From NCBI GenBank assembly GCA_964036045.1, contig OZ038384.1, positions 33,963,997 through 34,027,996 of the forward strand: a stretch of DNA of 64,000 bases, given 5' to 3'. Under the pieces are notes generated by a model. That model was given only the letters and a program-made list of their open reading frames with translations. It ran no database searches and had not been told where the DNA came from. Of the stretch, positions 23,452 through 33,755 are shown piece by piece (the stretch's first letter is position 1; the number at the start of each line of letters is the position of its first letter). A program made the translations under genes and the position numbers. Source of the stretch: Eutreptiella sp. 'Long Island Sound 2002'. Lineage: Eukaryota; Euglenozoa; Euglenophyceae; Eutreptiales; Eutreptiaceae.

Positions 23452-25813
23452 TAAAGAAGGTCCCTACCAGGACCGGCCCCTGCTGTGCCCTTTCCGCCTG
23501 TAACCCCTGCCGACTTGCTCCTGATCAACGATTGCATTTATCAAAATCCAGGGTCCAAAATCCAAAAATATAGAAAATAAAATCCTCCTTCAACCCTGGA
23601 CAGCAACCGGAACCCACAAATACAGCAATAACCCAATCCACAGTCCAATCCACGATGCGGGCTTCCGTTCAGCACACCGGTCGTCCCACGGTGGCGGGCA
23701 TGTACAAGAATTGCACCAAAGAGGAAAGCCCTGAAATTGGCATATGAACACAGATAAGGCAAAGTTGGGGAAAGAGGTAAAGATACACATTCACGACCAT
23801 AAACCCCTCATTCCCTGAACTCAAGACCTTCCCTTGACCCACCAACATATTGCCCTGAACCAGGTCAAATGAGATGGCTGAATGCCATGTGTCACAAGAC
23901 ACTACACAACCCCCAAAGATGTGTTCACTCCCATGCCTCTAAATCCTAGCCCAATAGGGGCAGGTGGCGTGTCATGGCTCAGAGTGGCACTCAGGACCAT
24001 GCCCTACCCTGACATAACCTTGGTTGGACCTGGTGTCGAATGGGCTTGGAGATATGCCCCATGAGTTTGAACTCATAACATTCCAAAAACTGCCAATTGG
24101 CACCATATTGGCCATATATCAAATAAATGCTCAAAATTGAAGTTACCACTTATCTGAAGGCTCAAAGCATGCATGGAATTGAAGTCTAGTATTCATGGAG
24201 GATGGAGACCAAAGGATAATGCCCATGTACATCCCCATCTTACCCTCGAAACCCCTTCAGATATGGGCGCCACGCACTGCCCAAGTCAGCCCATGATGTT
24301 GAAGACCAAATCTTGTAATCCTTCGTGCGCCAAGCCAAATGGAGTACACGATCCGGCATATGGTGGTGTCCTACTGCAAAGCATATGCCAACATATTAAC
24401 AACATACCATAGTTCGACTCCCAATAGGCTTCTTGCTGTTTGCCGACCAGCTAAGTACACAAAATGCAAAAATGAGCAAAAGTTGACGTCAAAAACATGA
24501 AAATATGTCCAAATACAAAGTTGTCATGATAGTATATATCTATGCTCACCCATGATATCCGCTCATGGTTCAATACACAAATGATTGGAACCATTTGCGA
24601 ACAATTCCCCCACTTGGATCCCCAATCAGGCACATGGAGATACCTTCGCCACTCATATCCACATGCCCCATGAAAATGGGAGTGCACTCATGGATCTCTT
24701 TGCCAAACATACCATGAGCAATACATATGCGGTAGACTTAGTCTAGCGCTTTGAATTCCACAATTGGGACATGGGCAAAGCCCTTGTCACGTGTGGCTCC
24801 CCATCCCTTCGGCCACACGAAGATATATAACATGGGCGTGAGCACATCAAGACATATACTACCAATATCACACATAGCCCTTAAAATAGGCTCCCACCAT
24901 GGTATGCCATGCCCCTCCATGGTCATAACTTTGAGTTGAATGGACGTGAGAACCTAAAGAAAAAGCTATGCAACGCAACCGCAAGACTCATGCGCTACAC
25001 TCGAAAGTCATAATATCGAGTCCGGACACATGGTCAACAAGTTGAAAACAAGTTTCTACCATGTTGACCATGATCCTATGACACAACGAGTGTGTGTGAC
25101 GACTTGATATGTTGAACCCTACCAAAGAGATGTTGAGATCAAGGCGCTTGCAACGCAACCTTCATTATTCTCTTTCCTCACACTCGCGCGTAGATATGGC
25201 CCTTCAAAGTCGTTTCACGATTCACTTTTGTTTCCCTTATATCTCCAAGTCAAATGGGTGGCAAGTATAAGGGAAACCTGATTTGGGCATAAAGAAAGGA
25301 GTATGACCACTCGAAGAAGACCAAATCAAGTGCGGCGATGTCGAAGTTGAAAATCCGATTTCGACATCGCGAAAAATTCAGATTAAATTTCGAGTGCATA
25401 TTTAGAAAATTGCGGAAGCAACGAACCCTTTACTGATGAAATCTGACCCTTCATCAGGGTTTCCGCCAAAATATCTGGAAATAACAGTTAACCAATCGGT
25501 TACCGCAAAATCGCGAGCCAACTGACTGTCGCCGATACATTGACCATCAGAACGAAAGGCTCAAAAATTACGGAAACATTAGGATAAAAAAACCCTGTTG
25601 ATTCCTCATATTCCGATATATAAATCTCCGCTGGCGGCACCTCGGTACTGAATATTGCCGCTCATAGCCGGAGTGGCCAAACCTATCACACTATCACATC
25701 GGGTTAGGCCAGGTGGATGGGAGAGTATGATATCAGCCAATGGCGGCTTGCCGGCACATAGATACGCACCCCAAGTGACCCCAAGATGGCAACGGGGGTC
25801 CGAACCAGCTTCA
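23452..25813 (-). repeat. RE-D 5' LTR (2362 bp)
   Basis: It is uninterrupted and collinear with the left LTR. On the element strand it begins TGAAGCTGG and ends CTTTA. A TATA-like word (25616-25624) lies about 190 bp into the LTR, similar to the position in the RE-F LTR, and could mark the promoter. No gene is seen inside. Confidence 0.9.
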
Positions 25814-25817
25814 CCAG
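25814..25817. repeat. Target-site duplication of RE-D, right copy (CCAG)
   Basis: It pairs with 10262-10265; RE-J sequence resumes at 25818. Confidence 0.65.
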
Positions 25818-26082
25818 CGATTTGCCCGCGAGCGACGCTTTCGATCCGGACCCTGTCGACGACCGGTTCTTGCCGGCGGATTCAAACGTCTATCGGCATC
25901 ACTTCGACATTCCGTTCTTCAAGTACCTCACGCCGATCCATGATGACTTCAAAGCTGCCCATCGACGCAACGTCAGCTGCCGTGACCAAGTCCTCGAGGC
26001 GGTCATTTTCGACACGGCTTTGAGCCTTGTGACTGCAGAAGCGGTTCGATTCGCTCTGCAGAGCGCTCTCGCCCATGACTAG
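25818..26082 (+). pseudogene. RE-J coding fragment, right part
   Basis: The frame is open directly from the RE-D junction to a stop at 26080-26082. It is rich in Asp, Phe and His (FKYLTPIHDDFKAAHRRN) and has a natural amino-acid make-up. With RE-D removed it extends the frame at 9413-10265. I recognise no domain. The antisense frame at 25882-26601 is longer but looks less like protein. Confidence 0.4.
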
Positions 26083-27170
26083 TATGTGCATCAACACCCT
26101 GGTCGACTCCAAGCAAACTCTGGAACCAGCAGCCTCGAGATGATTGACCGATATGTTCTCGGTTCTGCAGTTGACGACGTCAGTGTTAGTATCGTTGTTT
26201 GGAGAGTTTCGATTGCCCACACGCCGTAGTGGCGAGTCGATACGCGAACTGGTCAGTTCTACCACAGCATGGCCACTGGTACTGGCTCGAACCGAAGCTA
26301 TTGATGGTCCACAGGTCGACATGACGCGTTTTCCTTCGAGACCAGCAATCGAATGGAATTGTGGAACCCTTACATTTGGAAGCTGTCGAACCTTTGGGAT
26401 TTTCTTTCGACCAAGGCACCGACATTGGGACCGGGACAGTTTCGCGCTCTTGCGCCCGAGCATGTTCTCGTATTCCAGTAAACATGCCCCGTCGACGGCC
26501 AGCCTGGCGATCCCAGCCTTGAATTGCTCAACTCTGGATCTGGTATCCTGACTCAGAAGCGTGCCCTTGAAAGCGATATTCATCGACACTACACGGGTCA
26601 TGACACTTCAAGTACATGGCCAGCATCGAGACGCTGAAGGAAGTGCACGGAGTATGTCGCCTCCAGGTCAATCGCTTGTCCACATTCGAGTGGGGCACGG
26701 ACTGCTGATTCCACAGTCTGGATGCCACCTAATTGCTGGTTTGACAGTCGGGACGCCATTAATGGTGTCGACTCTCTTCATATGCCCTGTCGATCCAACA
26801 GATGTATAGTCCTGTTGGTTGTTTGTCCGCTGGGCACTCAGCTTCGATGGCTGTGCCCGATGTTATGGTATTTCCACGAGCTCACAGCCTTGCTGTGGGT
26901 AGCGCCCGTGCAGTGTGCCTGGTGAAGTTGTCCTCTGCAGCTTGCACCAAGACACAGCTGTGGCAGAGTCGAACACGGCGGATTAAAGAGGCACTGACGA
27001 CAGGTATAACATACACTGTAACTCAGTCTGTGGGTTTCAACCACTATTATGCTTCAGGAAGCCAGCATATGTCGAGGTCCAGGAAAAAAAGTTTTTCCCC
27101 TCAGCCCCGTCTATTCAGTTTCGATAGTGTGACGCCCACACAGACGAGTGAGACCTCTTCAACGTCTCAT
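26083..27170 (+). other. RE-J 3' region, TCGA-rich, no gene recognised
   Basis: This 1.1 kb lies between the end of the RE-J frame and a polypurine tract. It has the same TCGA-rich composition as RE-C. Open frames on both strands are side effects of this composition. I see no motif. Confidence 0.5.
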
Positions 27171-27180
27171 CGGGGGGTAG
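27171..27180 (+). promoter_or_regulatory. RE-J polypurine tract
   Basis: CGGGGGGTAG stands directly before TGTTACGG, a common start for Ty3-type LTRs. Confidence 0.6.
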
Positions 27181-27482
27181 TGTTACGGTTTCGAGCAGCA
27201 GCAGCGCACCGAGCACGCGAGTCGCAATCGCAGTCGCAATCGCACTGCAGTCTGTGAATACATCTGAAGCATCGAGATGCCAGTTGCTGCAAACGAAGTG
27301 CTGTATGATACTCCGATATCTTTGAACAGGGTTTTTGTGTTCGAATTTGCGAAGTGTCTATGTATTGGTGCTCCGCCTAAAGATCCTGCGCAGAAGAGGT
27401 TTGTCGTATTTTGGAGTTTTCGAGAAAAAAGAGAAACAAGAGAATTACCAAGTCAAACCACAACAACCCATTCCCCCGAACA
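27181..27482 (+). repeat. RE-J LTR (about 302 bp, TGTTACGG...CGAACA)
   Basis: It begins TGTTACGG after a polypurine tract and ends CCCCCGAACA, giving TGTT...AACA ends. Element-like sequence lies on both sides: a 3' region to the left and a gag-like frame to the right. I did not find a second copy in the window, so the right end is provisional. Confidence 0.5.
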
Positions 27483-27574
27483 ATTGGAGTGTGTATCAGG
27501 CTCTTCGAGGCTCGAGCACTGCCCTCGATAGTATTCAGCGTCGCCCTGGGGCGGGTACCCGTACACCTTGCAAA

Positions 27575-27990
27575 ATGTCGGTCGGAGGTTCCCCCTCCCA
27601 GGTCGATTCGAGGATAGGCCAATTGGGAAGGGCTTGTTCGAGCATTTCAAGGCCTGTGGTGGCTCCTGACATAACGATTGGACCACTCGGTGCTACTCCG
27701 GCAAATGTCCCGCGGGAGGACACACCTTCTTTGCCTCCTTGCAATGAGGGGCCTCTTTTGCCTTTCGAACTCCCGGCGTACGCCGACTGGCCGTAGTTCG
27801 GCGCTGAGAACTGGTCCAGTGGTCGGGCCGGCGCTGACGCGACTGATCGACAGCGGCGAGCTGAGGTCGATCTCACTCGGGCTTCGGCACCATCGCCATC
27901 ATCGTCAGCAGCATCATTGATCTCGTCAACATTGATGACATTCGACGGTGATGCTCGAGAGGGCGGAGGGCGAGAGGAAGCTCAGGATGT
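27575..27990 (+). pseudogene. RE-J gag-like N-terminal fragment
   Basis: A frame starts with ATG 93 bases after the LTR (MSVGGSPSQVDSRIGQLGR), is open to a TAG at 27794-27796, and continues in the same frame to about 27990 with Ala/Ser-rich sequence. Pro/Ser-rich N-termini just downstream of an LTR are typical of gag, but there is no capsid motif. It stops where the reverse-strand RE-C sequence begins. Confidence 0.4.
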
Positions 27991-28078
27991 TTGAGGAGTA
28001 GAACCGTAGGCTGAGGCTCCAGTGGTCGGCCTGGAACCCGCCTGACCTTTCCAAAATTCACGCTGCAAAGAGGTGAGG

Positions 28079-28448
28079 TTACTCATGCTGGAGTCGAAGG
28101 AACTCAAGGTACACTGGATCATCCTCTAGAGCTTTATTCGACTTCCAAGACCTTGGGGTGTCATCCCATTCACAGCCGTACAGGAATGTGGGGCGCTGTT
28201 TAGATCCCACTCGACGTCTAGCCCGAATGTTAACAAGTCGAGGGGAGTCCCCAGTCTTGACAGGCGGCATCGGGGATTCCCACATTGGCTGTCCCTCTTG
28301 ATGGATGTAGCTCTTTTTGCTGTCTCGATTCAAAACTCGCAACCCATCGAAGGGGGCAGGGATGTCCAATTTAACCTTGTCGCCCTTGTTGAGTACCTCG
28401 ACAATTTTCTAAGGGCCGCACCAAACAACAATCGAGTTTCCATTTGTG
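28079..28448 (-). pseudogene. RE-C integrase barrel and chromodomain
   Basis: On the reverse strand a GPY/F-like motif reads CGP followed by a stop, then KIVEVLNKGDKVKLDIPAPF, the usual SH3-like barrel. A chromodomain-like stretch follows (RRVGSKQRPTFLYGCEWDD, SWKSNKALEDDPVYLEF). The stop replacing the aromatic residue shows decay. The frame ends at 28079. Confidence 0.7.
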
Positions 28449-29216
28449 TCAATATTCGGGCACTAACACCCGCGATCGCTCCCCCACTTCAGGCACCCAA
28501 ACGTGTTGCTCTATTTGCAGGGCCACATGCATCCGGCGTCGATGTTCCTCAGCAAGCATTGCAGGCACAGAATTGAAGGTACGCTCGGCTCGATGAATGT
28601 AATCATTCAAGGTCAATGGTTCATGTGCGTGAGAAGTCATTCGGGGAAAATCCAATGAAAAATGGGGTGAACGTCCCTTATCCATCTCAAACGGAGATAG
28701 TCGAAGCCTGTTGGACGCCAGGTTATTAAACTGAATCTCAGCAAATAGAAGGTCAACATCCCAGTCGTTGTTACCGAAGATGCCGTGTGTACGCAAGCGT
28801 TGAAGGATCGACTGGTTGCTGTGCTCCGCCAGGCCGTTGCCTCGAGGGCGTTTGGCCACAGTTTGGTGCATCTCCATCTTGAAACGCTGTGCCAACTGCT
28901 TCCACCCCTGGGACTCGAACAGCTTGTCTCGATCGGAAACAATTTGTCGGGGGCATCCTTTAAGTGGAATCACTTCACGCAGGAACACGTACACAAGGTC
29001 GTCGGCTGTCGTGTCTCTGCGGCAAGGGATGAACATTCCACGTTTGGAGAATCGATCGACCACAGTCATGATAGCATCATGGCCTCTGGTAATCGACGGC
29101 AATCCTGAAAACCAATCGACGGACACACTATACCACTTGGTGTCGGGCACCGGCAAGGGCATAGGCTGTCTGGTGGTCTCAACACAGCTTGACTTAGCCG
29201 CTTTCACACGTATCAC
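28449..29216 (-). pseudogene. RE-C integrase core (Ty3-type)
   Basis: The 255-codon frame has the first catalytic Asp in VSVDWFSGLPSITRGHDAI, the second in QIVSDRDKLFESQGW and the Glu in GNGLAEHSNQSILQRLRTHG. The spacing and the order fit a Ty3-type integrase, and the wording differs from RE-A/B and RE-D, so it is a third family. The zinc finger lies upstream in another frame (next entry). Confidence 0.88.
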
Positions 29217-29886
29217 AACTCAAGATGTAACGCTCGACGTAATGTCGAAGATGCGAACAAACGTGATCGCGCTTGATCAACGCCATGGTTCGAAGTACTC
29301 CCGAATGGCCGTAAAACTCGGACTCCTGATACATGGCCAGAATCGAGGTAACGAGCGTTCGAGGAACAAGCTCAAGGTTGCCCATTGTCGACAAATGGAT
29401 TAACTTGCCATCATCAAAGCACAAGTTGGCATCCCGAAGTTGATGCCGTGCCGTAGGGCTTCAAACTGCGACTTCTTACATTTGTCTCGTATGTGGGTCT
29501 TCTCGATAGGCTGCTGCCCACACAGCTGTCGAAGTCAGATCCTTACACTGATAGTGTCGGTGTACTCGACGGTGTGTACTTTTAAGGCTCGACGGGTACG
29601 GTGTGTTTGGTCCAACCTTCGGCAAGGGAACTGACTGTAGTGTACCGTGTTGTTGGCGTCCACAGTGGATCAGTTCTGTCAAAGACGGGGCATATCGAAG
29701 TTCTTTGCCAAAAGTGACTCGAAGGGGGCGGTCCATGTCTATGTCGGGAAGGTCGTCGGTGTCGGTCGACATGTCTGGTACCGCATTGCCAGCATCGTCG
29801 AGATGTACTTTTGACTGGTGTGCATCCTCAGCCAGCGCCTCATTCGACGGCAGCGGTTCCAGTTCCTCCGGCTCGACAGCTGGCTC
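29194..29886 (-). pseudogene. RE-C integrase zinc finger and RNase H-integrase linker
   Basis: The finger is visible at 29194-29424: H-S-G-V-L-R then CDTCE, with YGHSGVLRTMALIKRDHV and LSCDTCESG. Further upstream (29476-29886) the frame has acidic sequence (STDTDDLPDIDMDRPLRV) of the type that joins RNase H to integrase. RE-C is cut at 29886 by the LTR of RE-B. The first 230 bases upstream (29654-29886) recur at 32669-32901 in the tandem duplication. Confidence 0.65.
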
Positions 29887-29888
29887 AG

Positions 29889-30659
29889 TAAGAAAAAGTG
29901 TATTTCCCTGCCAAAAGGTTAGCTTTAGTTGTCATAGAGAGGCCTAAAGGCATAGCTCATTTTTATCTTAGTATTGGCCTAACCCAAAGTGGTGACAAGA
30001 CACTTTGACCTATAAAACCAAGCATTGAACTATGGATGTTGTGTGGACCCCTGACCCCGCAACTGATTGGACTTATTCATTATTTCCTGGACTGACTGAG
30101 GCGCTGACATTAATCTAGAGCATATACAATTTTCTATATTTACTCATGAATGCTTAGCTATCCTAGTGGTCTGCACCCTACGAGCCTGGAACACCTCTTT
30201 TTGAGAGGTCCTGGGTTCAATACCCAGTTAGCCTAGCTCAGTAAAAAGAACTATGTGACATTGCAGTGACCTCAACGCCACAAACAATGCCACCTCAGCA
30301 CCAATGGGACCGAAAAGAAAGAGTGCACATCTCTAGATGGCACTATAAAAGAGAGAGTGCCCAGGTGGGCAGTTTTCGCATGATTGTAGGATATTTTCTA
30401 ACTATCTTTTCATACATCTGTAGTTATTGTGAGTTGCCTTTGTAGTTACACAATCTCCTTTGACTGCAGCCCTTCATGATGTGGATTTGATCCTGTGGTC
30501 CCTTGCTTGCACTGTGGGTACTTATATTTCTGGTTGATTTCATCAAAACATATTTATTTGGAAACCCTGAACTACATCAAGAAGCAGCAGGAGCAAGCAG
30601 AGACACAAACAAAACAATATCCTCAAAGCAATCAACAGTGAAAGACTGTTCTAACTTTC
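29889..30659 (+). repeat. RE-B 5' LTR, unit 1
   Basis: About 771 bp from TAAGAAAAAGTG to CTAACTTTC, just before the primer-binding site. It is homologous to the RE-A 3' LTR, which fixes both ends. A TATA-like TATAAAA at about 30013 and another, CTATAAAAGAG, at about 30343 are possible promoters. Confidence 0.8.
30150..30240 (+). promoter_or_regulatory. tRNA-like module in the RE-B LTR (possible Pol III A and B boxes)
   Basis: TAGCTATCCTAGTGG resembles a tRNA A box, and GGGTTCAATACCC resembles a B box within a perfect T-arm hairpin (CTGGG, 7-base loop, CCCAG). Before it, ACCTCTTTTTGAGAGGT could form a long variable arm as in Leu or Ser tRNAs. No good acceptor stem or anticodon arm can be drawn, so it is not a working tRNA. 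The module recurs at about 33150-33255 and, more diverged, at about 5560-5640. Confidence 0.4.
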
Positions 30660-30670
30660 TGGTAGCAGAG
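30660..30670 (+). promoter_or_regulatory. RE-B primer-binding site, unit 1
   Basis: TGGTAGCAGAG directly follows the LTR and matches the initiator-Met type end found also in RE-D and RE-F. Confidence 0.75.
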
Positions 30671-30755
30671 ATTTTAAGTCTTTGCGTACCTGCAACCCCA
30701 TGCAGTACAACCAGTACGTCAAGACTGACTCCACTGAAGGGCGAAGAAAAAAACC

Positions 30756-32423
30756 ATGGACACCAAGGACACTGCCGCGACGACAGTGCCCTCAGTGGCA
30801 CCAGCCAAGCCAGCGCCAGCGCCCAGTTCCGCTGCTGAACCTGAACCTGAGGGACCTCTACCTTCAGTGCCCTTAAGTGGGCTGGGGGATGATTCCCTGG
30901 AGGGTTTGAGAGCTGCCTTCAGTGGACTCTCCGTTGAAGGACCTGAAGGCAAAAAGAAGGAGAAGGAGAAGGAAGCTACATCCTCACCCACAACCACTGC
31001 ACCTATGGCTGAGGGTCTAGGCCTTACTGGTATGCCTTACCCCACCTACGGTCTGACTCGCGCCGCGACTGTGCCACCTATGGCAACTGCAGTCAGCGAA
31101 CCAGTGGTATCCAGCTCAACCTACACCGGTGTTCCTGAGCCTATGCTGCGCTGCTATGAGGATGGCTATCACAACCCGCGGCGGCCGTGTACATGATTGG
31201 GATACCTGGCTATGCGGCACCCGAGCCTGGCTATACTATGCCAGCACTTGGTTTCACCTCTCTGAGTGGCCTACATGGCCCTGAGTCTTGTAGTGGAAGG
31301 AGTAGAGGATCTGGAAGATCCTCAAACTAATGGCTGACGCCGTCAGAGATACAAGAGGCTCCTGGAGGAGCCACTTCTGAAATAGTTGGTGATCTAACTT
31401 AAGAAATCCGGGCCAAATTGGAACCCCTGAGTCCTCCCCAAGCGTCACTCACCACCGTGGGAGTTTCAGCTCATCGCCTACAAGCCAATCGTTTGGTGGC
31501 GGGACTGACCAACACCCCGGAGGAGCCGACCTATGCCGACCCCTGCTGTGATACCAAGGAGCCCTTTCGTACCAAGAACAGCCCAGCCGCCCTACAGCCA
31601 CGTGGAGAACTCCACGCGAGCCGAGCTGGACCGGTTAGGGTTGACAGCCCTGAGGGCTATGGTCGATGTTGAGCCCTACGGCTCTAGTGACCTGGGTGGA
31701 GATCCTTCTGATGATGAGCCGCCATCTATGACGTCTGTTTCACCTTCTGAGGACGATGACCCTGAGGACCCCGAGAACCCGAGCGGCAAGAAGAAGAAGA
31801 AAAAGAGGAAGACCAAGCGCCATGAGGGACGCAGGTCTCAGGAGGCTAGGGCTATCGCCACCTCCAAGATCGTGGTGAACTTGGCTGAGTGCATGGGGAA
31901 GGACCTCAGCGAGTTCGCTGAGAACTTCGGCCGGTTCCTGAGGATGACCGGCCAAACCCGTGCTAGTGGGCGAGTGAAGTGCGATCTGCTCCTGCAATGC
32001 TGCAAGACCAAGTACCTGGAGAGGCAGGTCAAGCAGATCGTGACAAAGTCCGCAACCTTCGCTGACGTGTTGGTTGCCTTGGAGCGGCAGTACCCTACCT
32101 ACGAGACAGACCTCTCCATCAAGGCCGAGATCCAGAACCTGGCCGTGCTGTCCAACAACCCCAACCGTGCCAGTATTTCTGAGCTGCTTGCCAACTTGGA
32201 CCACTGGGTAGGGCGACTGACGCCCGGTTCCTATGGCAGCGATGAGCTCCTCTTCCGGTTGGTGGCCAAGCTCCCACGAGAACTGTGGGATGAATGCCGG
32301 GCAACGGCGGAGCCTAAGGCAAGAGCCTTCACCTACGAGGACCTGTCTGTGCTACTTTTGGAGCTGGCACTGGAAAAAGAAAGCGACCAGCACCTGAACG
32401 CCTACCTACGACCCGTTCCCTGA
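30756..32423 (+). pseudogene. RE-B gag, unit 1 (duplicate copy)
   Basis: It starts at the ATG of MDTKDTAATTVPSVAP, 85 bases after the primer site. The N-terminal part is Pro/Ala-rich with an acidic-basic stretch (GKKKEKEKEATSS). It loses frame near 31180 and reads a stop at 31196, then is open again from 31533 to 32423. The C-terminal half has a Lys/Arg block (KKKKKKRKTKRH) and a capsid-like helical region (LSEFAENFGRFLRMTGQTRA to LRPVP). No zinc knuckle is present, unlike RE-D and RE-F. Confidence 0.75.
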
Positions 32424-32903
32424 CGCAAGCCCAACAAGAACAAGGGTCTAAGTGTGCCAACAAAGATAGGGATCAGCAAAACGCCCGCAAACGCTCTCGT
32501 TTCATGCGCATGGCGCGGAAAATGCAAGAGAAGGGGTTTGAAGTAACCTGCCCCGCGGAGTTCTGACAAGGACGCTCTGAGGGACCTACAGAGCCGGTGT
32601 TCCTGGTACGTATCCGTCTATTTGGACGTGAATACCTGGGGGTACTGGATACCGGCGCCACTACCACTTGGCGTCCACAGTGGATCAGTTCTGTCAAAGT
32701 CCGGGCATATCGAAGTTCTTTGCCAAAAGTGACTCGAAGGGGGCGGTCCATGTCTATGTCGGGAAGGTCGTCGGTGTCGGTCGACATGTCTGGTACCGCA
32801 TTGCCGGCATCGTCGAGATGTACTTTTGACTGGTGTGAATCCTCAGCCAGCGCCTCATTCGACGGCAGCGGTTCCAGTTCTTCCGGCTCGACGGCTGGCT
32901 CAG

Positions 32904-33659
32904 TAAGAAAAAATGTATTTCCCTGCCAAAAGGTTAGCTTTAGTTGTCATAGAGAGGCCTAAAGGCATAGCACATTTTTATCTTAGTATTGGCCTAACCC
33001 AAAGTGGTGACAAGACATTTTGACCTATAAAACCAAGCATTGAACTATGGATGTTGTGTGGACCCCTGACCCCGCAACTGATTGGACTTATTCATTATTT
33101 CCTGGACTGACTGAGGCGCTGACATTAATCTAGAGCATATACAATTTCTATATTTACTCATGAATGCTTAGCTATCCTAGTGGTCTGCACCCTACGAGCC
33201 TGGAACACCTCTTTTTGAGAGGTCCTGGGTTCAATACCCAGTTAGCCTAGCTCAGTAAAAAGAACTATGTGACATGGCAGTGACCTCAGCGCCACAAACA
33301 ATGCCACCTCAGCACCAATGGGACCAAAAAGAAAGAGTGCACATCTCTAGATGGCACTATAAAAGAGAGAGTGCCCAGGTGGGCAGTTTTTGCATGATTG
33401 TAGGATATTTTCTAACTATCTTTTTATACATCTGTAGTTATTGTGAGTTGCCTTTGTAGTTACACAATCTCCTTTGACTGCAGCCCTTCATGATGTGGTC
33501 CCTTGCTTGCACTGTGGGTACTTATATTTCTGGTTGATTTCATCAAATCATATTTATTTGGAAAACCTGAACTACATCAAGAAGCAGCAGGAGCAAGCAG
33601 AGACACAAACAAAACAATATCATCAAAGCAATCAACAGTGAAAGACTGTTCTAACTTTC
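32904..33659 (+). repeat. RE-B 5' LTR, unit 2
   Basis: It is the second copy through the tandem duplication, about 756 bp. A 12-bp gap near 33494 (TTTGATCCTGTG of unit 1 is absent) and single changes separate it from unit 1. Confidence 0.8.
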
Positions 33660-33670
33660 TGGTAGCAGAG
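33660..33670 (+). promoter_or_regulatory. RE-B primer-binding site, unit 2
   Basis: TGGTAGCAGAG abuts the LTR exactly as in unit 1. Confidence 0.75.
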
Positions 33671-33755
33671 ATTTTCAGTCTTTGCGTACCTGCAACCCCA
33701 TGCAGTATAACCAGTACGTCGAGACTGACTCCACTGAAGGGCGAAGAAAAAATCC

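Larger units (their letters stand above)
10266..25813 (-). mobile_element. RE-D: complete reverse-strand chromovirus (Ty3-type LTR retrotransposon)
   Basis: All structural parts are present in order on the reverse strand: 5' LTR (23452-25813), primer-binding site (23440-23451), gag, protease, reverse transcriptase, RNase H, integrase, chromodomain, polypurine tract (15012-15022) and 3' LTR (10266-15011, including the IN-H insertion), bounded by CCAG duplications. The LTRs differ at many positions and the coding region has at least four in-frame stops plus frameshifts, so the copy is old and dead. Confidence 0.9.
29654..32668. repeat. Tandem duplication, unit 1 (3015 bp)
   Basis: It begins TGGCGTCCACAGTGG inside RE-C and ends inside the RE-B protease gene. 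The same sequence follows directly at 32669-35672 with few differences. The unit includes the RE-C/RE-B junction, so the duplication is later than the RE-B insertion. Five bases (CCACT, 32664-32668) lie at the junction as filler. Confidence 0.9.

Noticed and set aside
25882-26601. 239-codon reverse ORF
   Set aside because: TCGA-rich DNA opens several frames; no motif, and the forward frame 25818-26082 continues across the RE-D junction.
30150-30240. A functional tRNA gene
   Set aside because: The T-arm is good, but no acceptor stem or anticodon arm can be drawn and the copy lies in an LTR; listed only as a tRNA-like module.
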